Shown: one piece after another, positions 1 through 7,843 of the stretch
How the letters are laid out: every line of letters starts with the position of its first letter
How positions within the stretch are numbered: position 1 is the stretch's first letter
Source: Thermodesulfobacteriota bacterium
GTDB taxonomy: Bacteria; Desulfobacterota_D; UBA1144; Nemesobacterales; UBA2774
Direction: 5' to 3'
DNA: 44,968 bases
NCBI GenBank assembly: GCA_040754335.1
Contig: JBFMCV010000009.1
Span: 1 to 44,968, forward strand
Notes under the pieces: generated by a model
The model's database searches: none
What the model was told of the DNA's origin: nothing
The model's input: only the letters and a program-made list of their open reading frames with translations
Position numbers and translations under genes: made by a program

Positions 1-105
1 ATGCTCATTATAGGAGCTGCAATGAGAAAACTGGTTCATATAATTTACGGCGTGCTTAAAAACAAGGTACCTTTCGATCCAAATTACTCTCTCAAATCCT
101 CTTGA
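1..105 (+). pseudogene. IS110-family transposase, C-terminal end only (partial at window edge)
   Basis: Reading frame 1 is open from the first base to a TGA at 103-105 and encodes 34 residues. The stretch AAMRKLVHIIYGVLKNK followed by PFDP matches the conserved C-terminal end of IS110/IS116/IS902 DEDD transposases (AvMRKLL.I.Y..LK...PF.P). The upstream part of the gene lies outside the window, so I cannot tell whether the full transposase is intact or this is a remnant. The element lies just downstream of the convergent gatB gene, and its right end should fall between about 105 and 190. The identification rests on this short motif alone, but the motif is very characteristic of the family. Confidence 0.7.
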
Positions 106-120
106 CTTCCAAGACGGTAT

Positions 121-135
121 CTGAACTTGTTTCAG
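121..135. repeat. REP-like palindrome CTGAACTTGTTTCAG
   Basis: The 15-mer CTGAACTTGTTTCAG is a small palindrome with CTGAA/TTCAG arms. An identical 15-mer occurs at 2447-2461. It sits between the transposase end and the gatB stop. It may act as a gatB terminator stem or as the target into which the IS110 element inserted; both roles are inference. Confidence 0.55.
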
Positions 136-194
136 AGAAGGGTTTATATACCCGGCACATTGCTAATTAGTCCAAAACAAGGCCCGTGTGTCCC

Positions 195-1622
195 TCATTT
201 CGCAAGCTCCACCATCAATATCTCGTTCACGAGCTTCGGGTTAGCCTTCCCCTGGGTCGCCTTCATCACCTTGCCGACGAAGAAGCCGATGAGCTTCTCG
301 TCCCCGGCTTTGTATCTGGAGATTTCCCCCGGGTGGTTCTTCAGTATATCCGCGATTATGCCTTCGAGCGCGCCCCTGTCGGATATCTGCTTTATGCCCT
401 TTTCCTCGACGATCTCCTTCGCAGTCTTCCCCGTCGAAACCATTTCCTGAAAAACGTCCTTGGCGATCTTTCCGCTTATAGTCCCGTCGTCGATGAGCTT
501 GAGGAGTTCCGCGAGGTTCTTCGGGCTGAGGGGCATTTCCCCGGCGCCTTCCTCCTCCTTCATCTCCCTCATGACCTCGGTCATTATCCAGTTGCTCACG
601 GCCTTGGGGTTGTTGTAGTGCGAGAGGCACTCCTCGAAGTAGTCGGCGATCTCCTTCGACGCCGTAAGGACGGTTGCGTCGTACTCCGGGAGCTTGTATA
701 CGTCTATGAATCTCCTGAGTCTCTGATCGGGCAGTTCGGGGAGCGACGCTTTAAGTTCCTCGATCTTCTCCTTCTCTATCACAACGGGCAGGAGGTCCGG
801 GTCGGGGAAGTACCTGTAATCGTGCGCTTCCTCCTTAGTCCTCATCGAAAAGGTCACGCCCCTCTCGGCGTCGAAGAGCCTCGTCTCCTGCACTATATTG
901 CCGCCCCCTTCGATGACCGACACCTGTCTCCTTATCTCGTACTCTATCGCTTTCTGTATGAACTTGAACGAGTTCACGTTCTTTATCTCTACCTTCGTGC
1001 CGAGCGTTTTGCTCCCCCTGGGACGGACGGACACGTTTGCGTCGCACCTGAGGCTCCCCTCCTCCATGTTGCCGTCGCATACACCTATATACATCAGTAT
1101 CGTGCGCAGCTTCTTCAAATATAGCGCCGCTTCCTCGGCGCTCGCTATGTCGGGCTCGCTCACTATCTCGACCAGCGGGACGCCCGCGCGGTTGAGGTCG
1201 ACGTAGCTCGCCCCGCCCGCGTTTTCGTGGACGAGCTTCCCCGCGTCCTCCTCCATGTGTATCCTCGTTATCCTTATTTTTTTGGATGAGCCGTCAGCGC
1301 CTATCTCGAGCCATCCGTTCGTCGAAAAGGGCTCCTCATACTGCGAGATCTGGTAGCCCTTCGGGAGATCCGGGTAGAAATAGTTTTTCCGGGCGAACCG
1401 GGAGCGGCCGTGTATCTCGCAGTTGAGCGCGAGGGCGGCTTTTACAGCGTACTCGAGGGCCTTCCCGTTAAGCACCGGAAGCACGCCCGGCATGCCGAGG
1501 CATATGGGGTTCACCTGCGAGTTGGGCGGCGCGCCGAACTCCGTCGCGGCCGGGGAGAATATTTTCGACTTTGTCTTGAGGTGCGCGTGCACCTCGAGCC
1601 CTATGACCGGTTCAAATTCCAT
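195..1622 (-). CDS. gatB: Aspartyl/glutamyl-tRNA amidotransferase subunit B
   Basis: This is the GatB subunit of the GatCAB complex, which transamidates Glu-tRNA(Gln) and/or Asp-tRNA(Asn) in the cytoplasm. GatB binds the misacylated tRNA and phosphorylates the acyl group. The 475-residue product has the usual family length. It opens with the hallmark EFEPVIGLEVHAHL and contains FYPDLPKGYQISQ, HMEEDAGKL, GVPLVEIVSEPD, SLRCDANVSVR and KVEIKNVNSF. The tRNA-binding YqeY-like tail ends in KVMKATQGKANPKLVNEIL. The reading frame extends 69 codons upstream, but the ATG at 1622 begins the conserved family N-terminus and has AAGGAG about 10 nt upstream. gatA and gatC are not in the window. Presence of the gene implies that the host uses the indirect amidation route. 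Confidence 0.97.
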   Translation of the reverse strand: MEFEPVIGLEVHAHLKTKSKIFSPAATEFGAPPNSQVNPICLGMPGVLPVLNGKALEYAVKAALALNCEIHGRSRFARKNYFYPDLPKGYQISQYEEPFSTNGWLEIGADGSSKKIRITRIHMEEDAGKLVHENAGGASYVDLNRAGVPLVEIVSEPDIASAEEAALYLKKLRTILMYIGVCDGNMEEGSLRCDANVSVRPRGSKTLGTKVEIKNVNSFKFIQKAIEYEIRRQVSVIEGGGNIVQETRLFDAERGVTFSMRTKEEAHDYRYFPDPDLLPVVIEKEKIEELKASLPELPDQRLRRFIDVYKLPEYDATVLTASKEIADYFEECLSHYNNPKAVSNWIMTEVMREMKEEEGAGEMPLSPKNLAELLKLIDDGTISGKIAKDVFQEMVSTGKTAKEIVEEKGIKQISDRGALEGIIADILKNHPGEISRYKAGDEKLIGFFVGKVMKATQGKANPKLVNEILMVELAK

Positions 1623-1692
1623 TTCGTCTGGTCTCCTTACAGTTAAGTTAATGGTGATTGATAAGAGGGAATTGTCAAGGAATACTAAAGCC

Positions 1693-2379
1693 ATGCCGGA
1701 AAGGAATGTCCTGGTAATATCACCGCACCCCGACGATCTGGAGATAGGAATGGGCGGCACCGCCGCCAAGCTTATCGAGAGCGGCGTCAAGGTGGTCTCC
1801 CTCGTCGTAACAGACGGCAGGAGGAGCACGACCGTTTACGGCCTCAGTGAGGACGAGGTAGCCGAGCTTAGGGAGTCCGAGGTCAGGGAAGCCGTCGGAA
1901 TCCTGGGCGTCCAGTATCTGATACTCCTCAGGCTCAGGGACTTGAAAAGCGAGGAGAACAGGAAACAATACGCATCCGAGCTGAAGGGGGTGCTTAACAG
2001 GTTCAGGCCCGAAGAGATATTCATGCCCCATCCGGAGATAGACAAGCACCCGACACACGTGGCCGTCGCTTCAATAGCGCTCGATGTTATAAAGGGTATG
2101 CCGGCTGACGAAATGCCTGTCAGGCCCCGGGTCTGGAGCTACGAGGTATGGACCCCATTCCCGTCTTACGACAGGATAGAGGACATATCCCTCCAGATGC
2201 ACGTGAAAACGGCCGCGATCGACGCCCACAGGAGCCAGATCGAATACAAGGATTACACGGACGGCATGAGGGGCCTCAACAGGTATAGAGCGGTCTTCAA
2301 CGAGACATCAGGGATCACCGTCATGCAGTACGCCGAGGTCTTCATCGAGCTCGGCAAGGTCAGGGATGGTGGCGATTAA
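1693..2379 (+). CDS. PIG-L family deacetylase (LmbE/BshB-like)
   Basis: This is a zinc-dependent N-deacetylase of the PIG-L/LmbE superfamily, whose members remove N-acetyl groups from GlcNAc-type substrates (for example bacillithiol BshB or mycothiol MshB). In the 228-residue product the N-terminal LVISPHPDDLEIGMGGT carries the HPDD zinc/catalytic motif at about residues 12-15. HPTHVAVA near residue 118 supplies the distal histidine. I chose the ATG at 1693 because an AAGGA lies about 10 nt upstream and the family N-terminus starts here; an in-frame ATG at 1651 is possible. The gene is divergent from gatB with about 70 nt between them. The substrate cannot be told from the sequence, and no BshA or MshC partner is nearby. 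Confidence 0.92.
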   Translation: MPERNVLVISPHPDDLEIGMGGTAAKLIESGVKVVSLVVTDGRRSTTVYGLSEDEVAELRESEVREAVGILGVQYLILLRLRDLKSEENRKQYASELKGVLNRFRPEEIFMPHPEIDKHPTHVAVASIALDVIKGMPADEMPVRPRVWSYEVWTPFPSYDRIEDISLQMHVKTAAIDAHRSQIEYKDYTDGMRGLNRYRAVFNETSGITVMQYAEVFIELGKVRDGGD

Positions 2380-2444
2380 TCTGTCATTTCGAGCCGCAGG
2401 CGAGAAATCTAACTTTTGTCTTTGCATTTAATTTCCTCCGCCTG

Positions 2445-2520
2445 TCCTGAACTTGTTTCAGGATCTCGTTTTTTTCTTTTCTGTCATTCCCGACACCGAT
2501 CGGGAATCTCGTTTTTTCTT
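2445..2520 (+). terminator. Two tandem hairpin plus T-run units between convergent genes
   Basis: The first hairpin is TCCTGA (2445-2450) with TCAGGA (2458-2463), followed by TCTCG and a run of seven T. The second is ATTCCCGA (2486-2493) with TCGGGAAT (2500-2507), an 8-bp stem, again followed by CTCG and six T. Both fit intrinsic terminators for the PIG-L gene and both resemble the widespread TGTCATTCCCGA...TCGGGAATCT intergenic repeat family. A further palindromic repeat follows at about 2596-2630. Termination itself is inferred. Confidence 0.6.
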
Positions 2521-2595
2521 TTTATTTCCTTCCTCCTAAGAAGGGGGAAGGTCAGGATGGGGGTGTCACCATTCATTCATATATCAAAATAAACC

Positions 2596-2630
2596 CGTTC
2601 GTCCTGAGCCCGTCGAAGGATTGAACGGGT
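2596..2630. repeat. Dispersed palindromic repeat (CCCGTTCGTCCTGAGC type)
   Basis: CCCGTTCGTCCTGAGCCCG is followed by TCGAAGGATTGAACGGG, giving outer arms CCCGTTC/GAACGGG around an inner GTCCTGAGC...TCGAAGGA core. This is a common intergenic repeat style in environmental bacteria. A diverged relative in the opposite orientation is visible near 44526-44565 (CTTCGATCCATCGACTTCGC followed by TCAGGACAGG). Confidence 0.5.
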
Positions 2631-2667
2631 GATACACCAGTATGTCCGCAGCGCTGCCGTCTCCCCC

Positions 2668-3744
2668 CTACGCATACCCCTTCCGGTTGCGTCGAATGGA
2701 GCGGACTACCAGCACGGCGAGGGTGATAACCGTGAGCGGTATGACGAACCAAACCATAGCGTATGCAAAGGTCCTTTCGAAATGATGGTCGGTCGAATCG
2801 AGCACAATGTAAGCCGTATAGGCCGCGTAGTATAGGAGGAACAGTTTACCCTCCCATCTGGCGATAACGTTCCCCGTGAAGAATATCGGAAGACACGCGA
2901 TCGCGACCGCCGTCATTACCGGTATGTCGAACCTGAGTGCCGACTCCGATACGGGGATACCGTCGGGGGCCGCGATGCCCGATATTCCGAGCACTGCGAG
3001 TATATTGAATATGTTGCTCCCGACGACGTTTCCGACCGCAATGTCCCGCTCCCCGCGGATACTCGCTATTATTGATGTAGCTACCTCCGGCAGGGACGTC
3101 CCGGCTGCTATGATCGTGAGCCCGATGATGAGCTCGCTCAATCCGAGGTGAGACGCGATCAGTACCGCTCCGTTCACGAGCCACCGCGAGCCCAGCACGA
3201 GCATGCCGAGACCCCCGGCCACGAGCGCCAGGTCTACGATGAGAGTCTTTTTTCCGCGTACTGCGTATTCTTTCGTGAACTCGTCGGAAGTCTTGTCATT
3301 TTCTTTCCTGCTCTGCCAAATTAAAAATGCTGTATATGCAACTATACCTGCCGTAAACAGGACGCCGTCCGTCCGGCTGATGCTCCCGTCGAGACCGAGA
3401 ATGAGCACGAGGACTGAGCAGAGGATCATGATTGGTACGTCGAGCCTTATGATCTGCCGGGATACCGCGAGAGGCACAATGACCGCGGATATGCCCAGTA
3501 TGAAGAGGACGTTGAATATATTGCTTCCGACTACGTTCCCGAGGCTTATATCGGTCTTGCCGCTCACGCTTGCGATTACGCTCACGGCGAGCTCGGGCGA
3601 GCTCGTCCCGAACGCGACCACAGTGAGGCCGACCACGAGCGGCGAGATGCCGATTGACGAAGCGAGCCTCGACGCACCCCTTACAAGCGCCTCCGCTCCC
3701 GCGACGAGAATGATCAGTCCCAGCGCGAATAATACAAGCGTCAT
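2668..3744 (-). CDS. Calcium/sodium antiporter (CaCA superfamily, YrbG-like)
   Basis: This inner-membrane exchanger is predicted to exchange Ca2+ and Na+ (or K+/H+) across the membrane. The 358-residue product has the two inverted alpha-repeats of the CaCA superfamily. The first is VGLTVVAFGTSSPELAVSV with GNVVGSNIFNVL (residues about 39-85). The second is IGLTIIAAGTSLPEVATSI with GNVVGSNIFNIL (about 205-250). About ten hydrophobic segments surround them. The conserved glutamates in SSPE and SLPE are the ion-binding residues. Its ATG overlaps the TGA of the upstream ogg-type gene in an ATGA arrangement, indicating translational coupling. The acidic cytoplasmic loop of eukaryotic NCX is absent, as is typical for the bacterial forms. 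Confidence 0.93.
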   Translation of the reverse strand: MTLVLFALGLIILVAGAEALVRGASRLASSIGISPLVVGLTVVAFGTSSPELAVSVIASVSGKTDISLGNVVGSNIFNVLFILGISAVIVPLAVSRQIIRLDVPIMILCSVLVLILGLDGSISRTDGVLFTAGIVAYTAFLIWQSRKENDKTSDEFTKEYAVRGKKTLIVDLALVAGGLGMLVLGSRWLVNGAVLIASHLGLSELIIGLTIIAAGTSLPEVATSIIASIRGERDIAVGNVVGSNIFNILAVLGISGIAAPDGIPVSESALRFDIPVMTAVAIACLPIFFTGNVIARWEGKLFLLYYAAYTAYIVLDSTDHHFERTFAYAMVWFVIPLTVITLAVLVVRSIRRNRKGYA

Positions 3745-4391
3745 ACGGGTATCCTGCCTGTCCTCAGGCTCCAGAGGAGCATGTCGAGTTCGTCGAGCCC
3801 TGTTCCGAGCTCGGCTGCCAAAGATTTCATCCTGCTTTCGATCTCCTTGTATCTCTTTCCGGTCGACGGCGGCTTGGGGGAATCTAGTATACCCAAATCG
3901 TAGAGCGATTTGAGGACATTTTTATCCAGTATGGCGTAGCCGCTGAACCCGATGTTTCTGAGGAAGTGGCTAGCCTGCGTGTAGCCTATGCCTTTAATGT
4001 CCCTGTTCAGCGCGAAGAAGTCCCTCCTTTCCTCCGGGCCCGGGAACGAATCGACGAGCTCCCTGAGCTTGAAGCCGTACTCTTTTTTCAGGTACTCACG
4101 CGTGTGGACTATGTAATACGCTTTTTCGGGGTACTTATGGATACCTTTCAGTCTGCTTTCGGACTCCTCTGCGGAGCCTTCGAGAAGAATATCCTTTATC
4201 GCTTCGAGCGATTTGAGGCCGACCTTCGGTCCAACGGCGGACGTCAGTATGCAGTACGCGAGCTCTTCGAAAATCTTCCTGTCGTCGGCGCTCTCCCGTA
4301 TCTTCCTGAACTCCGCGAGCTGCGCCTCTATCATATCCTTCCTGCGGGAGTATACGGCCCTTAATTCTTCGAGAGCGCTCTGTCTTCCCAT
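3741..4391 (-). CDS. N-glycosylase/DNA lyase, archaeal-type 8-oxoguanine glycosylase (Ogg2)
   Basis: This is a HhH-GPD base-excision repair enzyme that excises 8-oxoguanine and cleaves the abasic site through a Schiff base. The 216-residue product matches the compact Ogg2 family first described in Methanocaldococcus. The core KGIGYTQASHFLRNIGFSG followed by YAILDKNVL carries the expected catalytic Lys (K133) and Asp (D156). The N-terminal FEELAYCILTSAVGPK is the usual helical entry, and the C-terminal LDELDMLLWSLRTG resembles the Ogg2 tail. It lies 54 nt downstream of the DUF4396 gene and overlaps the antiporter start by 4 nt. The pairing of a DNA glycosylase with a Ca2+ antiporter is probably an accident of operon packing. 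Confidence 0.88.
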   Translation of the reverse strand: MGRQSALEELRAVYSRRKDMIEAQLAEFRKIRESADDRKIFEELAYCILTSAVGPKVGLKSLEAIKDILLEGSAEESESRLKGIHKYPEKAYYIVHTREYLKKEYGFKLRELVDSFPGPEERRDFFALNRDIKGIGYTQASHFLRNIGFSGYAILDKNVLKSLYDLGILDSPKPPSTGKRYKEIESRMKSLAAELGTGLDELDMLLWSLRTGRIPV

Positions 4392-4445
4392 CGGATTTAT
4401 TCTATCATGTATTTGCCCGCGGCAGTGCGGACAGTCCGGAATAGA

Positions 4446-5288
4446 TCAACTGAGCTTTAACGGAATGACCTGCGAAGTGACCCATACGGCGGCCAGGAGG
4501 AAGCAGACTGAGATCAGGAATACGCCCAGCTTTTTCATGAACGATACCCTGGACTCTTTATGTCCTTCCTCCATATTCATACTCGGCATTTCGGTCATGC
4601 CGGTCATTCCCTGTTTGCCCGATACGGCCGACATCATCCCGTGCTTGAGCCCGCTCCCGACGAGCCAGGAATTCACCGGATAAGCCGCTATCGCCCCCGC
4701 TATAGTCGCGAGCGACGAGATACCCCAGAACATGAGTCCCTTCGGGTCGTCCCCTCCGGGGATCTTCATCCGCAGTATCGCCATCACCGGAATCATGCCG
4801 ACCATTACGAAGTTCATCGACACGGTTTCTGCGAAGAAGGTCTTTTTTACGGCTTCGATGTAGTTCCCCCCGGCCATCGATTTCATGAAAAGCGCCTGGA
4901 ATATGAGTAACCCCATAATGAAAGCCGTAGCATATTCGATAATGAGGTCGATGCCGTTCGGAAGCGCGAGATGGAACGTGAGGACCGCGCCGAGGATAAG
5001 GCCGGTCGCATCCCCCGCGACACAGTGCATGAGTGAGCCTACCGACTGTTTCCAATGCGGGGCGATGAACCGGTCGTGCGTGCCGGGCAGGGGCTTCCGG
5101 CAGGAGAGCATGTACAGGAAAAGCCCGAGAGGCCCCGTGTAGAGGATTATCAGTATCCAGGCGAGCTTCATCACCCACTGGGCGGGCGTGTTCGTCTCGA
5201 GGTCGTATATGAGGAATATGAGTGACGCCCCGACGAGTATGTACCAGAGTACGAGCGCTCCGCCGACCATCGTATGAGGTATTATCAT
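4446..5288 (-). CDS. DUF4396 domain-containing membrane protein with Met/His-rich loop
   Basis: I recognise the DUF4396 family, whose function is unknown. The 280-residue product has about six to seven hydrophobic segments (about 8-28, 40-62, 92-110, 115-135, 155-172, 186-205, 250-272). The family signature is HWKQSVGSLMHCVAGDATG at residues 78-96, with conserved His and Cys. Between the last two membrane segments is a Met/His-rich stretch (about residues 216-243) in which GMTGMTEMPSMNMEEGH is striking and resembles soft-metal (copper) binding loops. That is a compositional observation, not a family assignment. Transcription probably starts from the left arm of the symmetric divergent promoter at 5341-5404. 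The gene leads the ogg2-antiporter run. Confidence 0.8.
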   Translation of the reverse strand: MIIPHTMVGGALVLWYILVGASLIFLIYDLETNTPAQWVMKLAWILIILYTGPLGLFLYMLSCRKPLPGTHDRFIAPHWKQSVGSLMHCVAGDATGLILGAVLTFHLALPNGIDLIIEYATAFIMGLLIFQALFMKSMAGGNYIEAVKKTFFAETVSMNFVMVGMIPVMAILRMKIPGGDDPKGLMFWGISSLATIAGAIAAYPVNSWLVGSGLKHGMMSAVSGKQGMTGMTEMPSMNMEEGHKESRVSFMKKLGVFLISVCFLLAAVWVTSQVIPLKLS

Positions 5289-5340
5289 CTGATTTTCCGG
5301 TTAGCTTTAATGTCGGTCGATACAGACTTTATCGAAGCCA

Positions 5341-5370
5341 TTATCACATCAATATCGATATATTGTCAAC
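5341..5370 (-). promoter_or_regulatory. Sigma-70-type promoter for the DUF4396-ogg2-antiporter run
   Basis: On the minus strand a perfect TTGACA (-35, at 5370-5365) is followed by a 17-nt spacer and TGATAAT (-10, 5347-5341). The predicted start is about 45-50 nt upstream of the DUF4396 ATG. It forms one half of a mirror-symmetric divergent promoter pair. Confidence 0.65.
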
Positions 5371-5374
5371 AGTT

Positions 5375-5404
5375 TGACACACTCCCGGCCCGCGTGTGAT
5401 AATC
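5375..5404 (+). promoter_or_regulatory. Sigma-70-type promoter for the FUSC gene
   Basis: TTGACA (5375-5380), a 17-nt spacer and TGATAAT (5398-5404) make a near-consensus promoter on the plus strand. The ATG of the FUSC gene lies about 90 nt downstream. The -35 box faces the opposite promoter's -35 across only 4 nt. Confidence 0.65.
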
Positions 5405-5498
5405 TGAATCTGGCATGACGATCGGGGAGCCTGTCGAATCCTGCCGCGTGAGCCGCCCGCTAATGGTCTCACTCGCGCGGCCCCGCCGCATATAATCT

Positions 5499-7730
5499 AT
5501 GGACCTCAAACGTTATCTCGTCAAATTCCGTGTCGAAATCGCCCTCAAGATCACTCTGGGCGGCGTAATCGCTGTCCTCATCTGTAATTATTTTCACCTC
5601 GCCTCCGGTTTCCTCGCTCCGGTGATCCTGTATATGATCATGACGGGATTCCACGGCAAGACATTCGAGGTCGGGGTCCAGTCCCTCATCGGCGGCGTGT
5701 TGACGGCGGTTTATTCACTCCTGATCGTCTACTATTTCCTCGACTCGAAACCCCTTTATTTGATACTCTCGGCGGTATGGATATTTTTTTGCGTAACGTT
5801 CATAGGGAGCTATTTAATCGCTTCCGTGCTGAGTGCCATACTCGCGGCGATGACCATGTTCGTCGCGATATTCGGCACGGTATCCGAAACCACGGCCTCG
5901 GTGCAAAACTACCTCGTGCAGCTTTTCGTCGCGGTAACTGTCGCCTGGCTCGTAGATGAGATCATATGGCCCCACAGGAGCAAAGGTGCGCTTTATCTAA
6001 CGCTCTCTAGCGTATACAAAGATTATTCGAACCGCTTCAGGAGCTACGCGGGGGGTGAGGGGCGAGGGACGCAGGTCCAAAAGTTCGATTCCGCAACCGT
6101 GGACGTATTCAACAATCTAGTCAATCTCGTGAGGAGAACGGAGCGCGAAACGCGCGACGGCAGTTTCCACGCCGAGCCTTTCCTGATGCTCGTCGCATAT
6201 GCAAAGAGCATGTATATCAAGCTCGACGTTCTCGGGGGTGTCATGAGCGAGGAGCACCGGTGCTTCGAGGACCGGGCTGTTTCCGGTGGATTGAACGATT
6301 TGTTTGCCGTTCTCTCGGACGGGTTCGGAGAGCTCGCAGGCGCCATAGGGGAGAGCCGCTCCTCTGCGCCTGATACGAGCGAGCTCGACGCGAAGATCAC
6401 GAACTTGAAGACGATTTACGAGAGCATGCATTCCGCGGAGGGTAAAGACCGGGACTATTTCGAGGACCTCCTCGCTTTCGGGGCGATACTCCCGCTCCTA
6501 GAGGAAACGGCGGCTCTGCTCCGGAAAGCAGTCCGTGTATGGAATATCATTTACAACCGCGAATACGATAAGCTGGCCGGGGAGAGAGTCACAAGATCTC
6601 CCGGGGTCGAAAAGCTCAGGTCGGTCAAGAAACCTTATATCTCGAAGGAGACGGCGCAGCAATCCGTCAAATCGGTGCTGGTAATATTGCTCCTTCTTTT
6701 CGGCGAGCTTATTTTCAAGCTCCCCGGTGGGTACCAGGCCTCTTTCTACGGTGTGCTCTTCGGCTCCATACCGAATACGGGTCAGGCGCACCTGAGGGGG
6801 AGACTCGCGATAATAGGCGTTCTGGCGGGGCTTATTTACGGCATCGCGGGATTATACATAATCACGCTGATCCCTCATTTCCCGCTGCTTCTCCTCATCT
6901 TCTCGCTAGGCTCTTTCGTTTCCGCGTATGTCGCGACCGGGAGCCAGAAGATAGCTTTCTCGGGCCTCCAGGCCGGTCTCATGCTCCCCTATGTCTTTTT
7001 TTCGAGCCCGGGACCCCAGATCAGCCTCAGCCTGGCGATTATGAGACTGTGCGCCTTGCTCGCGGCCTCGGCGATAGGCCTCCTTGTCCTTCACAACGTC
7101 TGGCCCGTAAGCCCTTATCGCGAGCTAAAGAGGAAGATATCCTCCGCGCTCAGGATCAGCGGCGCGATATTAGGCAAGATTCTCATGCTCGACGAGAAAG
7201 TGAGGGGTGAGATCGAGTCACTCGTCGACCCCCTTGCCGCGTCCATGCCCACGAGCGCTTCTCTCCTCTTCGACGCCCAGTATATTATCAGCGACGAGAA
7301 GCTCCATGCAGAGGACTTCGTTGAGATAATCGAATCACTCGAAGTAATCTACGCGGAGCTCGAGACCCTGAAAAAAACTATATATTCGGATAAGGACAGC
7401 GAGCTCCTGATAAAGTACCTCTCGCAAATGTCCCCCGATTACAGGAGGCTTTGCGATCTTTTTGACGAGGCTTCAAGGCAGTTCTTTACGAGGGAGGACC
7501 CGACTCATTCCCTTGATATGCTATCGCAGCAGATACTTGAGCACAGGCAGGCGTTTCGCGATACGGGCTTCTGGAAACGTTTTCCTCTGGAGGAGGTGGA
7601 AAAGGACGTCCTCATTGCCGAGAGCGTCGACGCCGTTCTCGGCTCACTCCGCAGGATCACGGTCTGCATTAACAGGATAAACGGATCTGAAGAGCCTTCC
7701 GGAGCCGCGCTAAGGGCTTCGAAAGCTTAG
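5499..7730 (+). CDS. FUSC-family inner-membrane transporter (AaeB-like)
   Basis: The 743-residue product belongs to the fusaric-acid-resistance / aromatic-acid-efflux (FUSC) superfamily, which works with an HlyD-type adaptor to export aromatic or amphipathic compounds. Two hydrophobic clusters (about residues 15-165 and 390-545) each hold five to six membrane helices. Each is followed by a large, acidic, helical cytoplasmic region (about 165-380 and 550-743), which is the classic two-repeat layout. The pattern WLVDEIIWPHRSKG after the first cluster and LVLHNVWPVSPYRELKRK after the second mark equivalent repeat junctions. No clear Shine-Dalgarno precedes the ATG. A matching HlyD adaptor lies 2 kb downstream (9728), with an antiporter and a lipoprotein between them. 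The substrate is unknown. Confidence 0.85.
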   Translation: MDLKRYLVKFRVEIALKITLGGVIAVLICNYFHLASGFLAPVILYMIMTGFHGKTFEVGVQSLIGGVLTAVYSLLIVYYFLDSKPLYLILSAVWIFFCVTFIGSYLIASVLSAILAAMTMFVAIFGTVSETTASVQNYLVQLFVAVTVAWLVDEIIWPHRSKGALYLTLSSVYKDYSNRFRSYAGGEGRGTQVQKFDSATVDVFNNLVNLVRRTERETRDGSFHAEPFLMLVAYAKSMYIKLDVLGGVMSEEHRCFEDRAVSGGLNDLFAVLSDGFGELAGAIGESRSSAPDTSELDAKITNLKTIYESMHSAEGKDRDYFEDLLAFGAILPLLEETAALLRKAVRVWNIIYNREYDKLAGERVTRSPGVEKLRSVKKPYISKETAQQSVKSVLVILLLLFGELIFKLPGGYQASFYGVLFGSIPNTGQAHLRGRLAIIGVLAGLIYGIAGLYIITLIPHFPLLLLIFSLGSFVSAYVATGSQKIAFSGLQAGLMLPYVFFSSPGPQISLSLAIMRLCALLAASAIGLLVLHNVWPVSPYRELKRKISSALRISGAILGKILMLDEKVRGEIESLVDPLAASMPTSASLLFDAQYIISDEKLHAEDFVEIIESLEVIYAELETLKKTIYSDKDSELLIKYLSQMSPDYRRLCDLFDEASRQFFTREDPTHSLDMLSQQILEHRQAFRDTGFWKRFPLEEVEKDVLIAESVDAVLGSLRRITVCINRINGSEEPSGAALRASKA

Positions 7731-7753
7731 GTTAGCGAGCCGCCGGGCGATTC

Positions 7754-7782
7754 TGGACAACGCCCGCCACGCTTTGTATAAT
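7754..7782 (+). promoter_or_regulatory. Sigma-70-type promoter for the CPA1 antiporter
   Basis: TGGACA (7754-7759), a 17-nt spacer and a perfect TATAAT (7777-7782) lie in the 113-nt gap after the FUSC stop. The predicted transcript starts about 55 nt before the antiporter ATG, so this gene can be expressed independently of FUSC. Confidence 0.6.
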
Positions 7783-7843
7783 GCCGGATTAGAATCGGGA
7801 TTCGAACTCCGGTCATGCGTTCTGTCTCCGGAACAAAAGCCCT

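Noticed and set aside
186-1124. 312-codon plus-strand open frame opposite gatB
   Set aside because: Complement of a canonical gatB gene; composition is typical of antisense frames.
2629-2835. 68-codon plus-strand open frame
   Set aside because: It overlaps the 3' end of the Ca2+/Na+ antiporter on the other strand and the preceding repeat, with no coding features.
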